Under the pieces are notes generated by a model, which saw only the letters and a list, made by a program, of their open reading frames with translations, made no database searches and was not told the DNA's origin. This document shows, piece by piece, positions 8,081 through 15,880 of a DNA stretch of 64,000 nucleotides. The DNA comes from Saccharopolyspora_D taberi (GTDB lineage Bacteria > Actinomycetota > Actinomycetes > Mycobacteriales > Pseudonocardiaceae), in assembly GCF_039534165.1 (NCBI RefSeq), contig NZ_BAAAUX010000016.1, positions 372,001 through 436,000 on the forward strand, in the 5' to 3' direction. The translations under genes and the position numbers were made by a program. The number at the start of each line of letters is the position of its first letter. Position 1 is the first letter of the stretch.

Positions 8081-8101
8081 TGTTGCAAAGCATATGCAAC
8101 A
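8081..8101. promoter_or_regulatory. Inverted repeat, putative operator upstream of the GNAT gene
   Basis: TGTTGCA (8081-8087) and TGCAACA (8095-8101), separated by AAGCATA, form a perfect 7-bp dyad 49 bp upstream of the GNAT start and about 194 bp upstream of the divergent flavoprotein gene. Its size and symmetry suit a dimeric helix-turn-helix regulator; none is encoded next to it. Confidence 0.45.
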
Positions 8102-8294
8102 GTGATCCGGTCCGCTCTCCGACGGGTGTCCGCCAGGCTCGCGACCAGTGCGAACCGGGGTCCGGAGTGGACGGGCGTCCGACACTTGCGAAATGCATTC
8201 ATCTCCGGTTCACCCGGCTTGATCGCCCAGGCGGCAGGTGCGCGGCATCCGCACGTGGGATGCCCCGGCGCGGTCCCCGACCTAAGGTCGACTC

Positions 8295-9677
8295 ATGGGA
8301 GCCGAGCCCGGAACCGCAGTCCCCGCCAGTCATTCCGCCGAGGTCGCCGCGTTGCGGGACAGCTACGCCCGGCTGCCCGCCGGGTCACCGGTGCGGCTGG
8401 CCAAGACCACCTCGAACCTGTTCCGGTTCCGGGACCCGGCCGCCGGGCCCGGCCTGGACGTCGGCCGGTTCAACCGGGTGCTCGGCATCGACACCGCGGC
8501 GGGCACCGCGCAGGTGCAGGGCATGGCCACCTACGAGAGCGTCGTCGACGCGCTGCTGCCCGCCGGGCGGATCCCGATGGTGGTCCCGCAGCTGAAGACG
8601 ATCACCCTCGGCGGCGCGATCGCCGGGCTCGGCATCGAGTCGACGTCCTTCCGCAACGGGCTGCCGCACGAGTCGGTGCGGGAGATGGAGATCCTCACCG
8701 GTGACGGCAGCGTCGTGGTCGCCCGCCCGGACAACGAGCACGCGGAGCTTTACCGCGGATTCCCCAACTCCTACGGCACGCTGGGCTACGCGCTCCGGCT
8801 GGAGATCGAGCTGGAGCAGGTGCAGCCCTACGTGCGGCTGCGCCACCTGCGGTTCGGCACGGCCGCCGAATGCGCCGCCGCGATCGCCGAGATCTGCCGC
8901 ACCGGCTCCTTCGACGGCCACCCCGTGGACTTCCTCGACGGGACCGTCTTCACCGCGTCCGAGCAGTACCTCACGCTCGGCTCCTACCGGCCCGACGCGC
9001 CGCCGACCAGCGACTACACCGGCCAGGACGTCTACTACCGGTCGATGCGGCGCAGGCAGACCGACCACCTGACCATCCACGACTACCTGTGGCGCTGGGA
9101 CACCGACTGGTTCTGGTGCTCGCGCGCCTTCGGCGTGCAGCACCCGCTGGTCCGCAGGTTCTGGCCGCGCCGCTACCGGCGCTCGGACACCTACCGGCGG
9201 ATCGTGGCCTGGGACCGCCGGACCGGCCTGACCGACCGGATCTCGAAGCTGCGCGGCCTCGGCGGGAACGAGCCGGTGATCCAGGACGTGGAGATCCCGG
9301 TCGAGCGGCTGGCGGAGTTCCTGGAGTTCTTCCACACCGAGATCGGGATCAGCCCGGTCTGGCTGTGCCCGGTGAAGCTGCGCGACGGGCAGGGCTGGCC
9401 GCTGTACCCGATGGATCCCGACGCGCTGTACGTCAACGTCGGGTTCTGGTCCACCGTGCCGCTGCGCAGGGGGGAGGCGCCGGGCCGGTACAACCGGGCG
9501 ATCGAGCGGGTGGTCGGCGAACTCGACGGCCACAAGTCGCTGTACTCGAACTCCTTCTACGAGGAGGAGGAATTCTGGCGGCTCTACAACCGTCCCAGCT
9601 ACCAACGGCTCAAGGAGCGCTACGACCCGGACGGCCGGCTCCCGGGGCTGTACGACAAGTGCGTCCGGGAGAAGTGA
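8295..9677 (+). CDS. tmsA: FAD-linked reductase of 10-methyl fatty acid synthesis (TmsA/BfaA-like, Rv0449c family)
   Basis: 460 residues. The N-terminal half is a PCMH-type FAD-binding domain (residues about 20-190), with VVPQLKTITLGGAIAGLGIES as the FAD-binding loop and RNGLPHESVREMEILTGDG after it; this is close to the DHCR24-like flavoproteins. The gene is followed after 27 nt by a cyclopropane-fatty-acyl-phospholipid-synthase family methyltransferase. In mycobacteria and other actinomycetes this pair reduces the 10-methylene intermediate that the methyltransferase makes on oleoyl phospholipids, giving 10-methylstearate (tuberculostearate). By family knowledge this enzyme performs the NADPH-dependent reduction. 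The linked third gene tmsC is not present here. The ATG at 8295 is well separated from the upstream dyad. Confidence 0.8.
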   Translation: MGAEPGTAVPASHSAEVAALRDSYARLPAGSPVRLAKTTSNLFRFRDPAAGPGLDVGRFNRVLGIDTAAGTAQVQGMATYESVVDALLPAGRIPMVVPQLKTITLGGAIAGLGIESTSFRNGLPHESVREMEILTGDGSVVVARPDNEHAELYRGFPNSYGTLGYALRLEIELEQVQPYVRLRHLRFGTAAECAAAIAEICRTGSFDGHPVDFLDGTVFTASEQYLTLGSYRPDAPPTSDYTGQDVYYRSMRRRQTDHLTIHDYLWRWDTDWFWCSRAFGVQHPLVRRFWPRRYRRSDTYRRIVAWDRRTGLTDRISKLRGLGGNEPVIQDVEIPVERLAEFLEFFHTEIGISPVWLCPVKLRDGQGWPLYPMDPDALYVNVGFWSTVPLRRGEAPGRYNRAIERVVGELDGHKSLYSNSFYEEEEFWRLYNRPSYQRLKERYDPDGRLPGLYDKCVREK

Positions 9678-9704
9678 CTCCCGGCGGGGGAAGGAGTGTC
9701 GCTC

Positions 9705-10934
9705 ATGGGTCTGGCAGAGGTGTTCCCGCGGATCCTCGGCAACGACGTCCCGGTCGAGTTCCGCGCCTACGACGGCAGTCGCGCGGGCAGACCGGGCGCG
9801 GAGGTCACCATCGAGATCCGCTCGCCGCTGGCTTTCTCGCACCTCGCGGCGGCGCCGGGGGAGCTCGGTCTGGCACGCGCCTACGTCACCGGTGCGCTGG
9901 AGGTGCACGGTGACATGTACACCGCGCTGGCGAGCTTCCCGAAGCTGACGGTCGGCGAGATCCCGCTCCGGACCCGGATCGGGCTGATGGCGCAGCTGGG
10001 GGCGCGGCGGCTGTGGTGGCCGGTGCGCCCGCCGGAGCAGGAGTACCGGCCGCGCGGGTGGCGGCACTCGAAGTCCCGCGACAGCAAGGCGATCTCGTAC
10101 CACTACGACGTGTCCAACCGCTTCTACGAGTGGGTCCTGGGGCCGTCGATGGCCTACACCTGCGCGGTGTTCCCGGAGTCGACGTCGTCCCTGGAGGAGG
10201 CGCAGTTCACCAAGCACGACCTGGTGGCGCGGAAACTCGGGCTGTCCAAGGGGATGCGGCTGCTCGACGTCGGCTGCGGCTGGGGCGGCATGGTGCTGCA
10301 CGCGGCGAAGCACTACGGCGTGCGCGCGCTCGGGGTCACGCTCTCCCGCCAGCAGGCGCAGTGGGCGCAGAAGGCCATCGCCGAGCGGGGGCTGGCCGAC
10401 CTGGCCGAGGTCCGCCACCTGGACTACCGCGACGTGCCCGAGTCCGGTTTCGACGCGGTCAGCTCCATCGGGCTCACCGAGCACATCGGGCGCGCGCAGC
10501 TGCCGTCGTACTTCTCGTTCCTGCACGACAAGCTCAAGCCCGGCGGCAGGATGCTCAACCACAGCATCACCCGCCCGGACGGCAGCCACGGTTCGCGGCC
10601 CGGCAAGTTCATCGGCCGCTACGTCTTCCCGGACGGCGAGCTGGAACCGGTCGGCACGCTGGTGTCGGAGATGAACGACAACGGCTTCGAGGTGCGCCAC
10701 GAGGAGAACCTGCGCGAGCACTACGCGCTGACGCTCGCGGGCTGGTGCGCCAACCTCGAAGCGAACTGGTCCGAGGCCGTCCGCGAGGTGGGCCCGGCCC
10801 GCGCCCGCATCTGGCGGCTGTACATGGCCGCCTGCCGCCTCGGCTTCGAGCTCAACGTCGTGCAGCTGCACCAGGTTCTCGGCGTCCGCCTCGATGGCGG
10901 CGAGGCGCGGATGCCGCTGCGTCCGGCCTGGTGA
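9705..10934 (+). CDS. tmsB: Fatty acid 10-methyl(ene) transferase, cyclopropane-fatty-acid synthase family (TmsB/UfaA1-like)
   Basis: 409 residues. AAGGAG lies 8 nt before the ATG at 9705; a GTG at 9696 overlaps that ribosome binding site and is rejected. An N-terminal region of about 110 residues precedes the SAM-binding methyltransferase domain, whose motif I is LLDVGCGWGGMVLHAA. ISYHYDVSNRFYEWVLG and AYTCAVFPE are typical of the CFA synthase family. Where classical cyclopropane synthases have an active-site Glu, this protein has SSIGLTEHIG, as expected for the methylene-transferring group. It is predicted to methylenate the C9-C10 double bond of membrane acyl chains using S-adenosylmethionine. 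It forms an operon with the upstream flavoprotein. Its stop codon lies inside a 20-bp tandem duplication. Confidence 0.82.
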   Translation: MGLAEVFPRILGNDVPVEFRAYDGSRAGRPGAEVTIEIRSPLAFSHLAAAPGELGLARAYVTGALEVHGDMYTALASFPKLTVGEIPLRTRIGLMAQLGARRLWWPVRPPEQEYRPRGWRHSKSRDSKAISYHYDVSNRFYEWVLGPSMAYTCAVFPESTSSLEEAQFTKHDLVARKLGLSKGMRLLDVGCGWGGMVLHAAKHYGVRALGVTLSRQQAQWAQKAIAERGLADLAEVRHLDYRDVPESGFDAVSSIGLTEHIGRAQLPSYFSFLHDKLKPGGRMLNHSITRPDGSHGSRPGKFIGRYVFPDGELEPVGTLVSEMNDNGFEVRHEENLREHYALTLAGWCANLEANWSEAVREVGPARARIWRLYMAACRLGFELNVVQLHQVLGVRLDGGEARMPLRPAW

Positions 10935-10955
10935 TGCTGCGTCCGGCCTGGTGAT
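10916..10955. repeat. Exact 20-bp tandem duplication across the tmsB stop codon
   Basis: GCTGCGTCCGGCCTGGTGAT occurs at 10916-10935 and again directly at 10936-10955. The first copy encodes the last residues and stop of tmsB; the second begins the leader of the TPR gene. A diverged version occurs after the TPR gene stop at 14904. Confidence 0.85.
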
Positions 10956-11032
10956 CTTGGCGGAATCGGCCTTGCCCCGACCGCCGTCCTGGCACACTGC
11001 GCCGTTGTCGATGCTGCCAGGACGCGGTCGGG
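10937..11032 (+). promoter_or_regulatory. Leader of the TPR gene, copy A of a duplicated 96-bp element
   Basis: The 96 bases before the GTG at 11033 align end to end with the 97 bases before the ATG at 15002, roughly 70 percent identical by eye. The best conserved parts are CTGCGTCCG..GGTGATCTT at the left and TGGCA.ACTGC with TCGAT at the right. Conservation of length and position relative to two unrelated start codons suggests a shared promoter or regulatory leader. I cannot assign it to a known sigma factor. Confidence 0.55.
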
Positions 11033-14000
11033 GTGAGGGCGATTTCCGAGCTGGACGACATCGATCTGCTCCGGCGCCGCTGCCGCTTCGCGGAGGCGGA
11101 GCAAGCGCTGTCGGTACTGGAAGACAGCGCGGAGGTACGCGTTCTGCGGGGCCGGATGGCGCTGGACCGGGAGCGCGGCACCCTGGCGTTGGAGCACTTT
11201 GAGAAGGCCGTTGAGCTGGATCCGGCTTCCGACGTGGCCGTGTCGTGGCGGGTCGCGGCTCTGGAGCGGGTGTACCGGTACGCCGATTCGGAGAAGGTAG
11301 CGCGGCAGGGGCTGGAGACCTTTCCGGACAGCGTGCGGATCCGCATCGCGCTCGGCTGCACGTTCCTTCGGATGCAGCGGCTGGAGGACGGGCTGGAGCA
11401 GTTCGACTCGGCGCGTGCTGTCGAGCCCCGTGATCTCGACGTGCTGGAGTGCCGGGTGATCGGGCTCCGCAGGCTCGGCCGGTTCGAAGAAGCGGGCGCA
11501 GCGGTGGAAGAGGCGTTGCGCATCCATCCGGACCATCCGGATCTGCTGTTTGCCGCGGGGCGCGTGCACGCCGTGCAGGGCAGGCCCGCAGACGCCCTTG
11601 TGCGGTACGAGGAAGCTCTGCGGGCCGATCCCTGGCACAACTCCGCGTGGGACCACAAGATCAGCGTGCTGCGACTGCTCTCCCGCTTCGAGGAAGCCGA
11701 GGACGCCGTCACGGAGGCGATTCACCGATTCCCCGGCTCGGTCGATTTCCGGACAGCACAGGCGATGCTGGCCCTCGACCAGGACCAGCACGACGAGGCG
11801 CTGACCAGGATCGAGCAGGCGCTGGCGATTGATCCCGAGTACCCTCCAGCGCTCCAACGGCAGCTCGACCTGCTGTACCGAGCGGACCGGCTGCCGGAAG
11901 CCGAAGCCGCGGCGGCGAGCGCGCTGGCCCGGTGCCCTGACGATCCCGGGCTCCTGCTCGAACAGGCGTGGCTGTTCCGCCGCCTCGGCCGGACCGGCGA
12001 TGCTCTCGAATTGGCCACGCGAGCGGCCGAAATCGACCAGTACTGCGATTGGGCTTACATCACCGAGGCATTCCTGCTCCGCGTCACGCAGCGGCTGCCG
12101 GAGGCCGAACGACGCGTGCGGGAATCGTTGCGGCTGCTGCCGTTCTCCCCGGGGCTCCGGCTCCAACTGGCATACGTCCTGCATGATCAGCGGCGCTTCG
12201 CGGAGGAGGAGGACGAGATTCGGCGGGCGCTGGAGACCGAACCGGTCGCCAGCGCCCTGCACCGGCAGCGCACCGCCTTGCTGCGCAGCCAGAACCGGCA
12301 CGACGACGTGGTCGACGAGGCGACCGCCACCGCCGGAAGGTTCCCCCAGGACCCGGACTTCTGCTACGAGCTGGGCCGGGTGCACCTGGCCAGGGACGAG
12401 CACTCGGAGGCGCTGCGCCGGTTCGAGCAGACCCTCGACATCGCTCCCGCGCACGGCGCTGCTCTGGAAAGCCGCGTGATCACCCTGCGAATCGCGGGGA
12501 AGCTGAACCAGGCGGAGCACGCCGCCCGCGAAGGACTCCGCAAGCGACCGCGGCACCATGGACTGCACGAGGAGCTGGCCCTGGTGCAGGACCGGCTGGG
12601 TCAGCACCAGGAAGTGCTTGCCACGCTGCGCAACGCGCTCTCGGTGTGCGGGGGCACGTGGTACCTGCGCTACCGGTTGGTGCAGCAGTACCTGACCCTG
12701 GGCAGGTACGAGGAAGCGCTGTCCGAGACCGACATCGCCCTGGAACGGGAGCCCCTCAACGCGAGGGCGATGTCGTATCGCATTCACGTGCTGACCCTGA
12801 TGCGGCGGCTGGGCGATGCCGAATCGGCTGTCACCAGGGGAATCGAACTGTTCCCGGACGATCAGTGGTTCCTGCGCCGGGCTGCGTGGCTGGACACCGA
12901 CCGGGGGAGGTTTGACGCGGCGCTCGACCGGCTGCGCGAACTCTGGGAGCGCAATCCCGCCGACGTCTTCGTGCTCATCGAGCAGGTGCGGGTGCTCCGG
13001 CACCAGCGCCGCTACGAAGACGCGCTGGCCCTGCTGCGACGCGAATCCGGCAGATTTCCGGAGTCCGCCGTGATGGAAAAGGAAATCGCCACGACGCTCC
13101 GGCTGGCGGGCCGTTACGACGAGGCGCTCGAGCACGCCCGCCGTGCGCGGGAACGGGATCCGTTCGGCACCTCGTGCCGCGTCGAGGAGATCTCGGTTCT
13201 GCGGGAGTCGGGCAGGTACCCCGAAGCCGAGCAAGCCGCCCTGGAAGCGGCGAAGGCCGAGCCGTCGCACTCGACGTTTCCACGCCAACTCGGGGAGATC
13301 CGCGACGAGACGAACCGCTTCGACCAGGCTCTGGAGTGGTTCGACCGGGCACTGGACCTGGATCCCTTCGGCTCGGCGACCACGGTCGCCAAGTCGGCCA
13401 CGTTGCGATCGCTGCGTCGCTTCGCCGAGGCCGAACAACTGGTGCGCACCGCGTTGGAGCGCTTCCCGCTCGACCGCTCGCTGCGCGGCGAGCTGGGCTG
13501 GATTCTGCGGGACCAGGAGCGCTGCGCCGAGGCCGAGAGCGCGTTCGAGGCGCTGCGCGACGATGCGGTCGGGCCAGTCGAGGCGTCCGACGCGTGGTAC
13601 GGGCTTGGCTGGGTTTCGCTGTCGCAGGGCAGATACGACGATGCCGAGTACCGGTTCCGCTACTCGCTTCGGGAATTACCGTGCTCTGATGAGTCACGGC
13701 TGGGCCTGGCGTGGACCTACCTGCGCAGCGGCAACAGCAAGCGCTACGACGAGGTGTCGGAACTGTGCCTGGCCGTGCTGCGGGACGATCCCCGCGACCA
13801 CGTGGCGCACCTGTGCCTGGGCGTCCTGTCCTTCCGCCGCAACGAATATCCGGTCGCCGAACACCACCTGAAGCGGTCGATCGAACTGCACCCGCATCGG
13901 GGCAGCTACGTCGACCTCGGCGCGTTCTACGGGCACCTCGGGCGTTTCGACGAGGCCGAGGAGCTGTTGAAGAAGGCGCTGGACCGCGACTGGTACGACG

Positions 14001-14899
14001 TGCACGCGCACATCCAGCTCGGAAACCTCCACCTGCAACGGGATCTGGACGCCGCCGAGCCGGGGGAGTGGGCGAGCCTGGCGGTGCAGCGGTTCCGGCA
14101 GGCCATCGTGATCTCCCCGGGCAGCGCGGCGGCGGCGATCGGGCTGTCCACCGCGTTGTGGCGCGCCTCCGGCGACCTGGTCAGCGCCGAGGACGCGCTG
14201 CGGTTCGTGCTCAAGCGCCCCGACTGCGACCGGCCGCGCTGGCAGGTGCAGCTGGCGCTGGCCAGGCTGTTGGTGCAGCGCGGGGACGACACCCAGCGCG
14301 ACGACCTGCACCAGGAGGCGCTGTCGGTGGCCACCGACGCGATCGAGCTGGCCTCCCGCGAACCCGAGCCGTACTTCGTCGCGGGCGTCGCGGCCTACAA
14401 GATCGGCGAAGGCGCCGACGTGCAGGCCCGCCCGCTGCGGCACCGCGTCGCGGTGCGGTACCTCAAGAAGGCGGTCCGGCTCGACCCCGGGCACGCCGAG
14501 GCCCACCGGGTGCTGGCGCTGGCCAAGCGGAGCCTGCGGGTGACCCGGACCAGCGTGCTGGGCAGCGCGGCGCTGATCGGCCTCTCCCTGGTGCTGCTCG
14601 TGGTGCTGTGGGGCGCTTTCCTGCTCCGCTACCAGGTCACCACCGTGATGATGGCGACCCTGACCCCGGTGCTCACCGCGATGGTGGCGGTCGGGTTCCT
14701 GCTGCCGTTCCTGGTCCGGCTCAAGCTGCCCGGCCTGGAAGCCGATCTTTCGGCGAGCCTGAACCAGGTCTCGGCCGGACCGACCGGAGAGGTGAGCCTC
14801 GGCCCGGGCCGGTTCGCCGGGCGCGGGACCGACAACCCGCCGTCGCACCCGGTGTCGCTGAGCGAAGGCCCCAGCGGCGCCCTCCCGCGGCTCGGCTAG
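11033..14899 (+). CDS. Giant tetratricopeptide-repeat protein with two C-terminal membrane helices
   Basis: 1288 residues. From about residue 5 to 1160 the protein is an almost unbroken array of 34-residue TPR units (repeated phrases such as RFEEAEDAV, RYDEALEHARRA, RFDEAEELLKKAL), enough for more than 30 repeats and a long superhelical scaffold. Two membrane helices follow at about 1176-1201 and 1202-1228, and a 60-residue polar tail ends the protein. There is no signal peptide, so the repeat array should face the cytoplasm and be tethered by its C-terminus. No enzymatic domain is seen. Start GTG at 11033. It shares a duplicated leader with the YdjM-like gene that follows, which suggests common control. 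Codon choice in the first 3 kb looks a little less GC-biased at third positions than in its neighbours. Function unknown. Confidence 0.85.
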   Translation: MRAISELDDIDLLRRRCRFAEAEQALSVLEDSAEVRVLRGRMALDRERGTLALEHFEKAVELDPASDVAVSWRVAALERVYRYADSEKVARQGLETFPDSVRIRIALGCTFLRMQRLEDGLEQFDSARAVEPRDLDVLECRVIGLRRLGRFEEAGAAVEEALRIHPDHPDLLFAAGRVHAVQGRPADALVRYEEALRADPWHNSAWDHKISVLRLLSRFEEAEDAVTEAIHRFPGSVDFRTAQAMLALDQDQHDEALTRIEQALAIDPEYPPALQRQLDLLYRADRLPEAEAAAASALARCPDDPGLLLEQAWLFRRLGRTGDALELATRAAEIDQYCDWAYITEAFLLRVTQRLPEAERRVRESLRLLPFSPGLRLQLAYVLHDQRRFAEEEDEIRRALETEPVASALHRQRTALLRSQNRHDDVVDEATATAGRFPQDPDFCYELGRVHLARDEHSEALRRFEQTLDIAPAHGAALESRVITLRIAGKLNQAEHAAREGLRKRPRHHGLHEELALVQDRLGQHQEVLATLRNALSVCGGTWYLRYRLVQQYLTLGRYEEALSETDIALEREPLNARAMSYRIHVLTLMRRLGDAESAVTRGIELFPDDQWFLRRAAWLDTDRGRFDAALDRLRELWERNPADVFVLIEQVRVLRHQRRYEDALALLRRESGRFPESAVMEKEIATTLRLAGRYDEALEHARRARERDPFGTSCRVEEISVLRESGRYPEAEQAALEAAKAEPSHSTFPRQLGEIRDETNRFDQALEWFDRALDLDPFGSATTVAKSATLRSLRRFAEAEQLVRTALERFPLDRSLRGELGWILRDQERCAEAESAFEALRDDAVGPVEASDAWYGLGWVSLSQGRYDDAEYRFRYSLRELPCSDESRLGLAWTYLRSGNSKRYDEVSELCLAVLRDDPRDHVAHLCLGVLSFRRNEYPVAEHHLKRSIELHPHRGSYVDLGAFYGHLGRFDEAEELLKKALDRDWYDVHAHIQLGNLHLQRDLDAAEPGEWASLAVQRFRQAIVISPGSAAAAIGLSTALWRASGDLVSAEDALRFVLKRPDCDRPRWQVQLALARLLVQRGDDTQRDDLHQEALSVATDAIELASREPEPYFVAGVAAYKIGEGADVQARPLRHRVAVRYLKKAVRLDPGHAEAHRVLALAKRSLRVTRTSVLGSAALIGLSLVLLVVLWGAFLLRYQVTTVMMATLTPVLTAMVAVGFLLPFLVRLKLPGLEADLSASLNQVSAGPTGEVSLGPGRFAGRGTDNPPSHPVSLSEGPSGALPRLG

Positions 14900-14904
14900 C
14901 GGCG

Positions 14905-15001
14905 CTGCGTCCGTCCCGGTGATCTTCACGGATCAGGCGTCGATCCGGCCGCCCTCCTTGGCAGACTGCCGCTGTTTTCGATCATCGACGGGAGCGGTGG
15001 C
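14905..15001 (+). promoter_or_regulatory. Leader of the YdjM-like gene, copy B of the duplicated element
   Basis: It begins 5 nt after the TPR gene stop and ends at the ATG at 15002. It aligns over its full length with bases 10937-11032 with a single one-base gap. A GGGAGCGG segment near the start codon can serve as ribosome binding site. Confidence 0.55.
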
Positions 15002-15844
15002 ATGGAGGCTGGGGGACACGCGTGCACGGGCGCGCTGGCGGGGGCGCTGACGTCGTCGGCGATCGGCGGGCTGACCGGTGCCGATCTCGGTGCGGCGGGC
15101 ACCGCGGTGGGCGCGCTGCTGGGAGCGGGAGCAGCGTTGCTGCCGGACCTCGACGCCGACGGGGCGACCGCCTACCGCTCGGGCGGCCCGATCACCGGCA
15201 TCGTCGGCGAGGTCTTCCAGGTCCTCGCACGGATCGCCTACCGGCGCACCCGGATGCCGCACGACCCCGCCGGGGACGGGGAACACCGCGGCCTGGTCCA
15301 CACCCCGGTTTTCGCCCTCGTTCTGGGACTTCTGGTCGGAATCGGTGCCCAGATCACCCAGTGGGTCACGGCGGTGGTGATGGTCCTCGTGCTCGCGCCC
15401 GGGATCAGCGCGTTGTCGCGGTCCGGGCCGCGGTGGGTCCGCCGGGTCCTCAAGACCCATCGCGACCTGCCGGCGATCGCGTTCGCGCTGCTCATCACGG
15501 CGGGGTTGAGCATGTCGGGAGCGATGGCGGATCTCGGCTGGTACGCGGGCGCGTCGCTGAGCGTGGGGATGATCGTGCACTCGGCAGGCGATTCGGCGAC
15601 CCGCAGCGGCATCCCGTGGTGCTGGCCGCTCCGCCGCCCCTGCGCCAAGTGCGCGGTCACCGACGCCGGGCGGTGCCGGGGCGCGCGCTGGCGGCGGTCG
15701 CACATCCTGCCGGAACCGATGCGCTGGCGGGTCGGCTCGAAGTCCGGCAAGCGGATCGAGCGGGTGATCGAGGTCGTCTGCCTGCTGGTGGTGGCGTGGT
15801 TGCTGCTGCCGGACCTGGCGGCGCTCGTGCGGGACGTCGCCTGA
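15002..15844 (+). CDS. YdjM-family membrane-bound metal-dependent hydrolase
   Basis: 280 residues, integral membrane. The family (PF04307, LexA-regulated YdjM in E. coli) is defined by conserved His and Asp residues placed between helices, seen here as GGHACTGAL at residue 5, ALLPDLDADGATA near 42-54, HRGLVHTPVFAL near 95-106 and GDSATRSGIPWCWPLRR near 195-211. About five membrane helices lie between and after them. A C-terminal loop has the cysteines CAKCAVTDAGRC, which could form a small metal site. Substrate is unknown. It is preceded by the same leader as the TPR gene and probably responds to the same signal; no LexA box of the actinobacterial type was seen in that leader. Confidence 0.85.
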   Translation: MEAGGHACTGALAGALTSSAIGGLTGADLGAAGTAVGALLGAGAALLPDLDADGATAYRSGGPITGIVGEVFQVLARIAYRRTRMPHDPAGDGEHRGLVHTPVFALVLGLLVGIGAQITQWVTAVVMVLVLAPGISALSRSGPRWVRRVLKTHRDLPAIAFALLITAGLSMSGAMADLGWYAGASLSVGMIVHSAGDSATRSGIPWCWPLRRPCAKCAVTDAGRCRGARWRRSHILPEPMRWRVGSKSGKRIERVIEVVCLLVVAWLLLPDLAALVRDVA

Positions 15845-15880
15845 CTTCCGGCCGCTTCGGATCAGCCCAAGTCCGCCAGT

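Noticed and set aside
10990..11000. TGGCAC as a sigma-54 -24 element in the TPR gene leader
   Set aside because: There is no TTGC at the -12 position, and actinobacteria lack sigma-54.
14905..15001. SOS or PafBC-type box upstream of the YdjM-like gene, expected because E. coli ydjM is LexA-regulated
   Set aside because: Neither GAAC-N4-GTTC nor TGTCRGTG-N8-TANNNT occurs in this leader.
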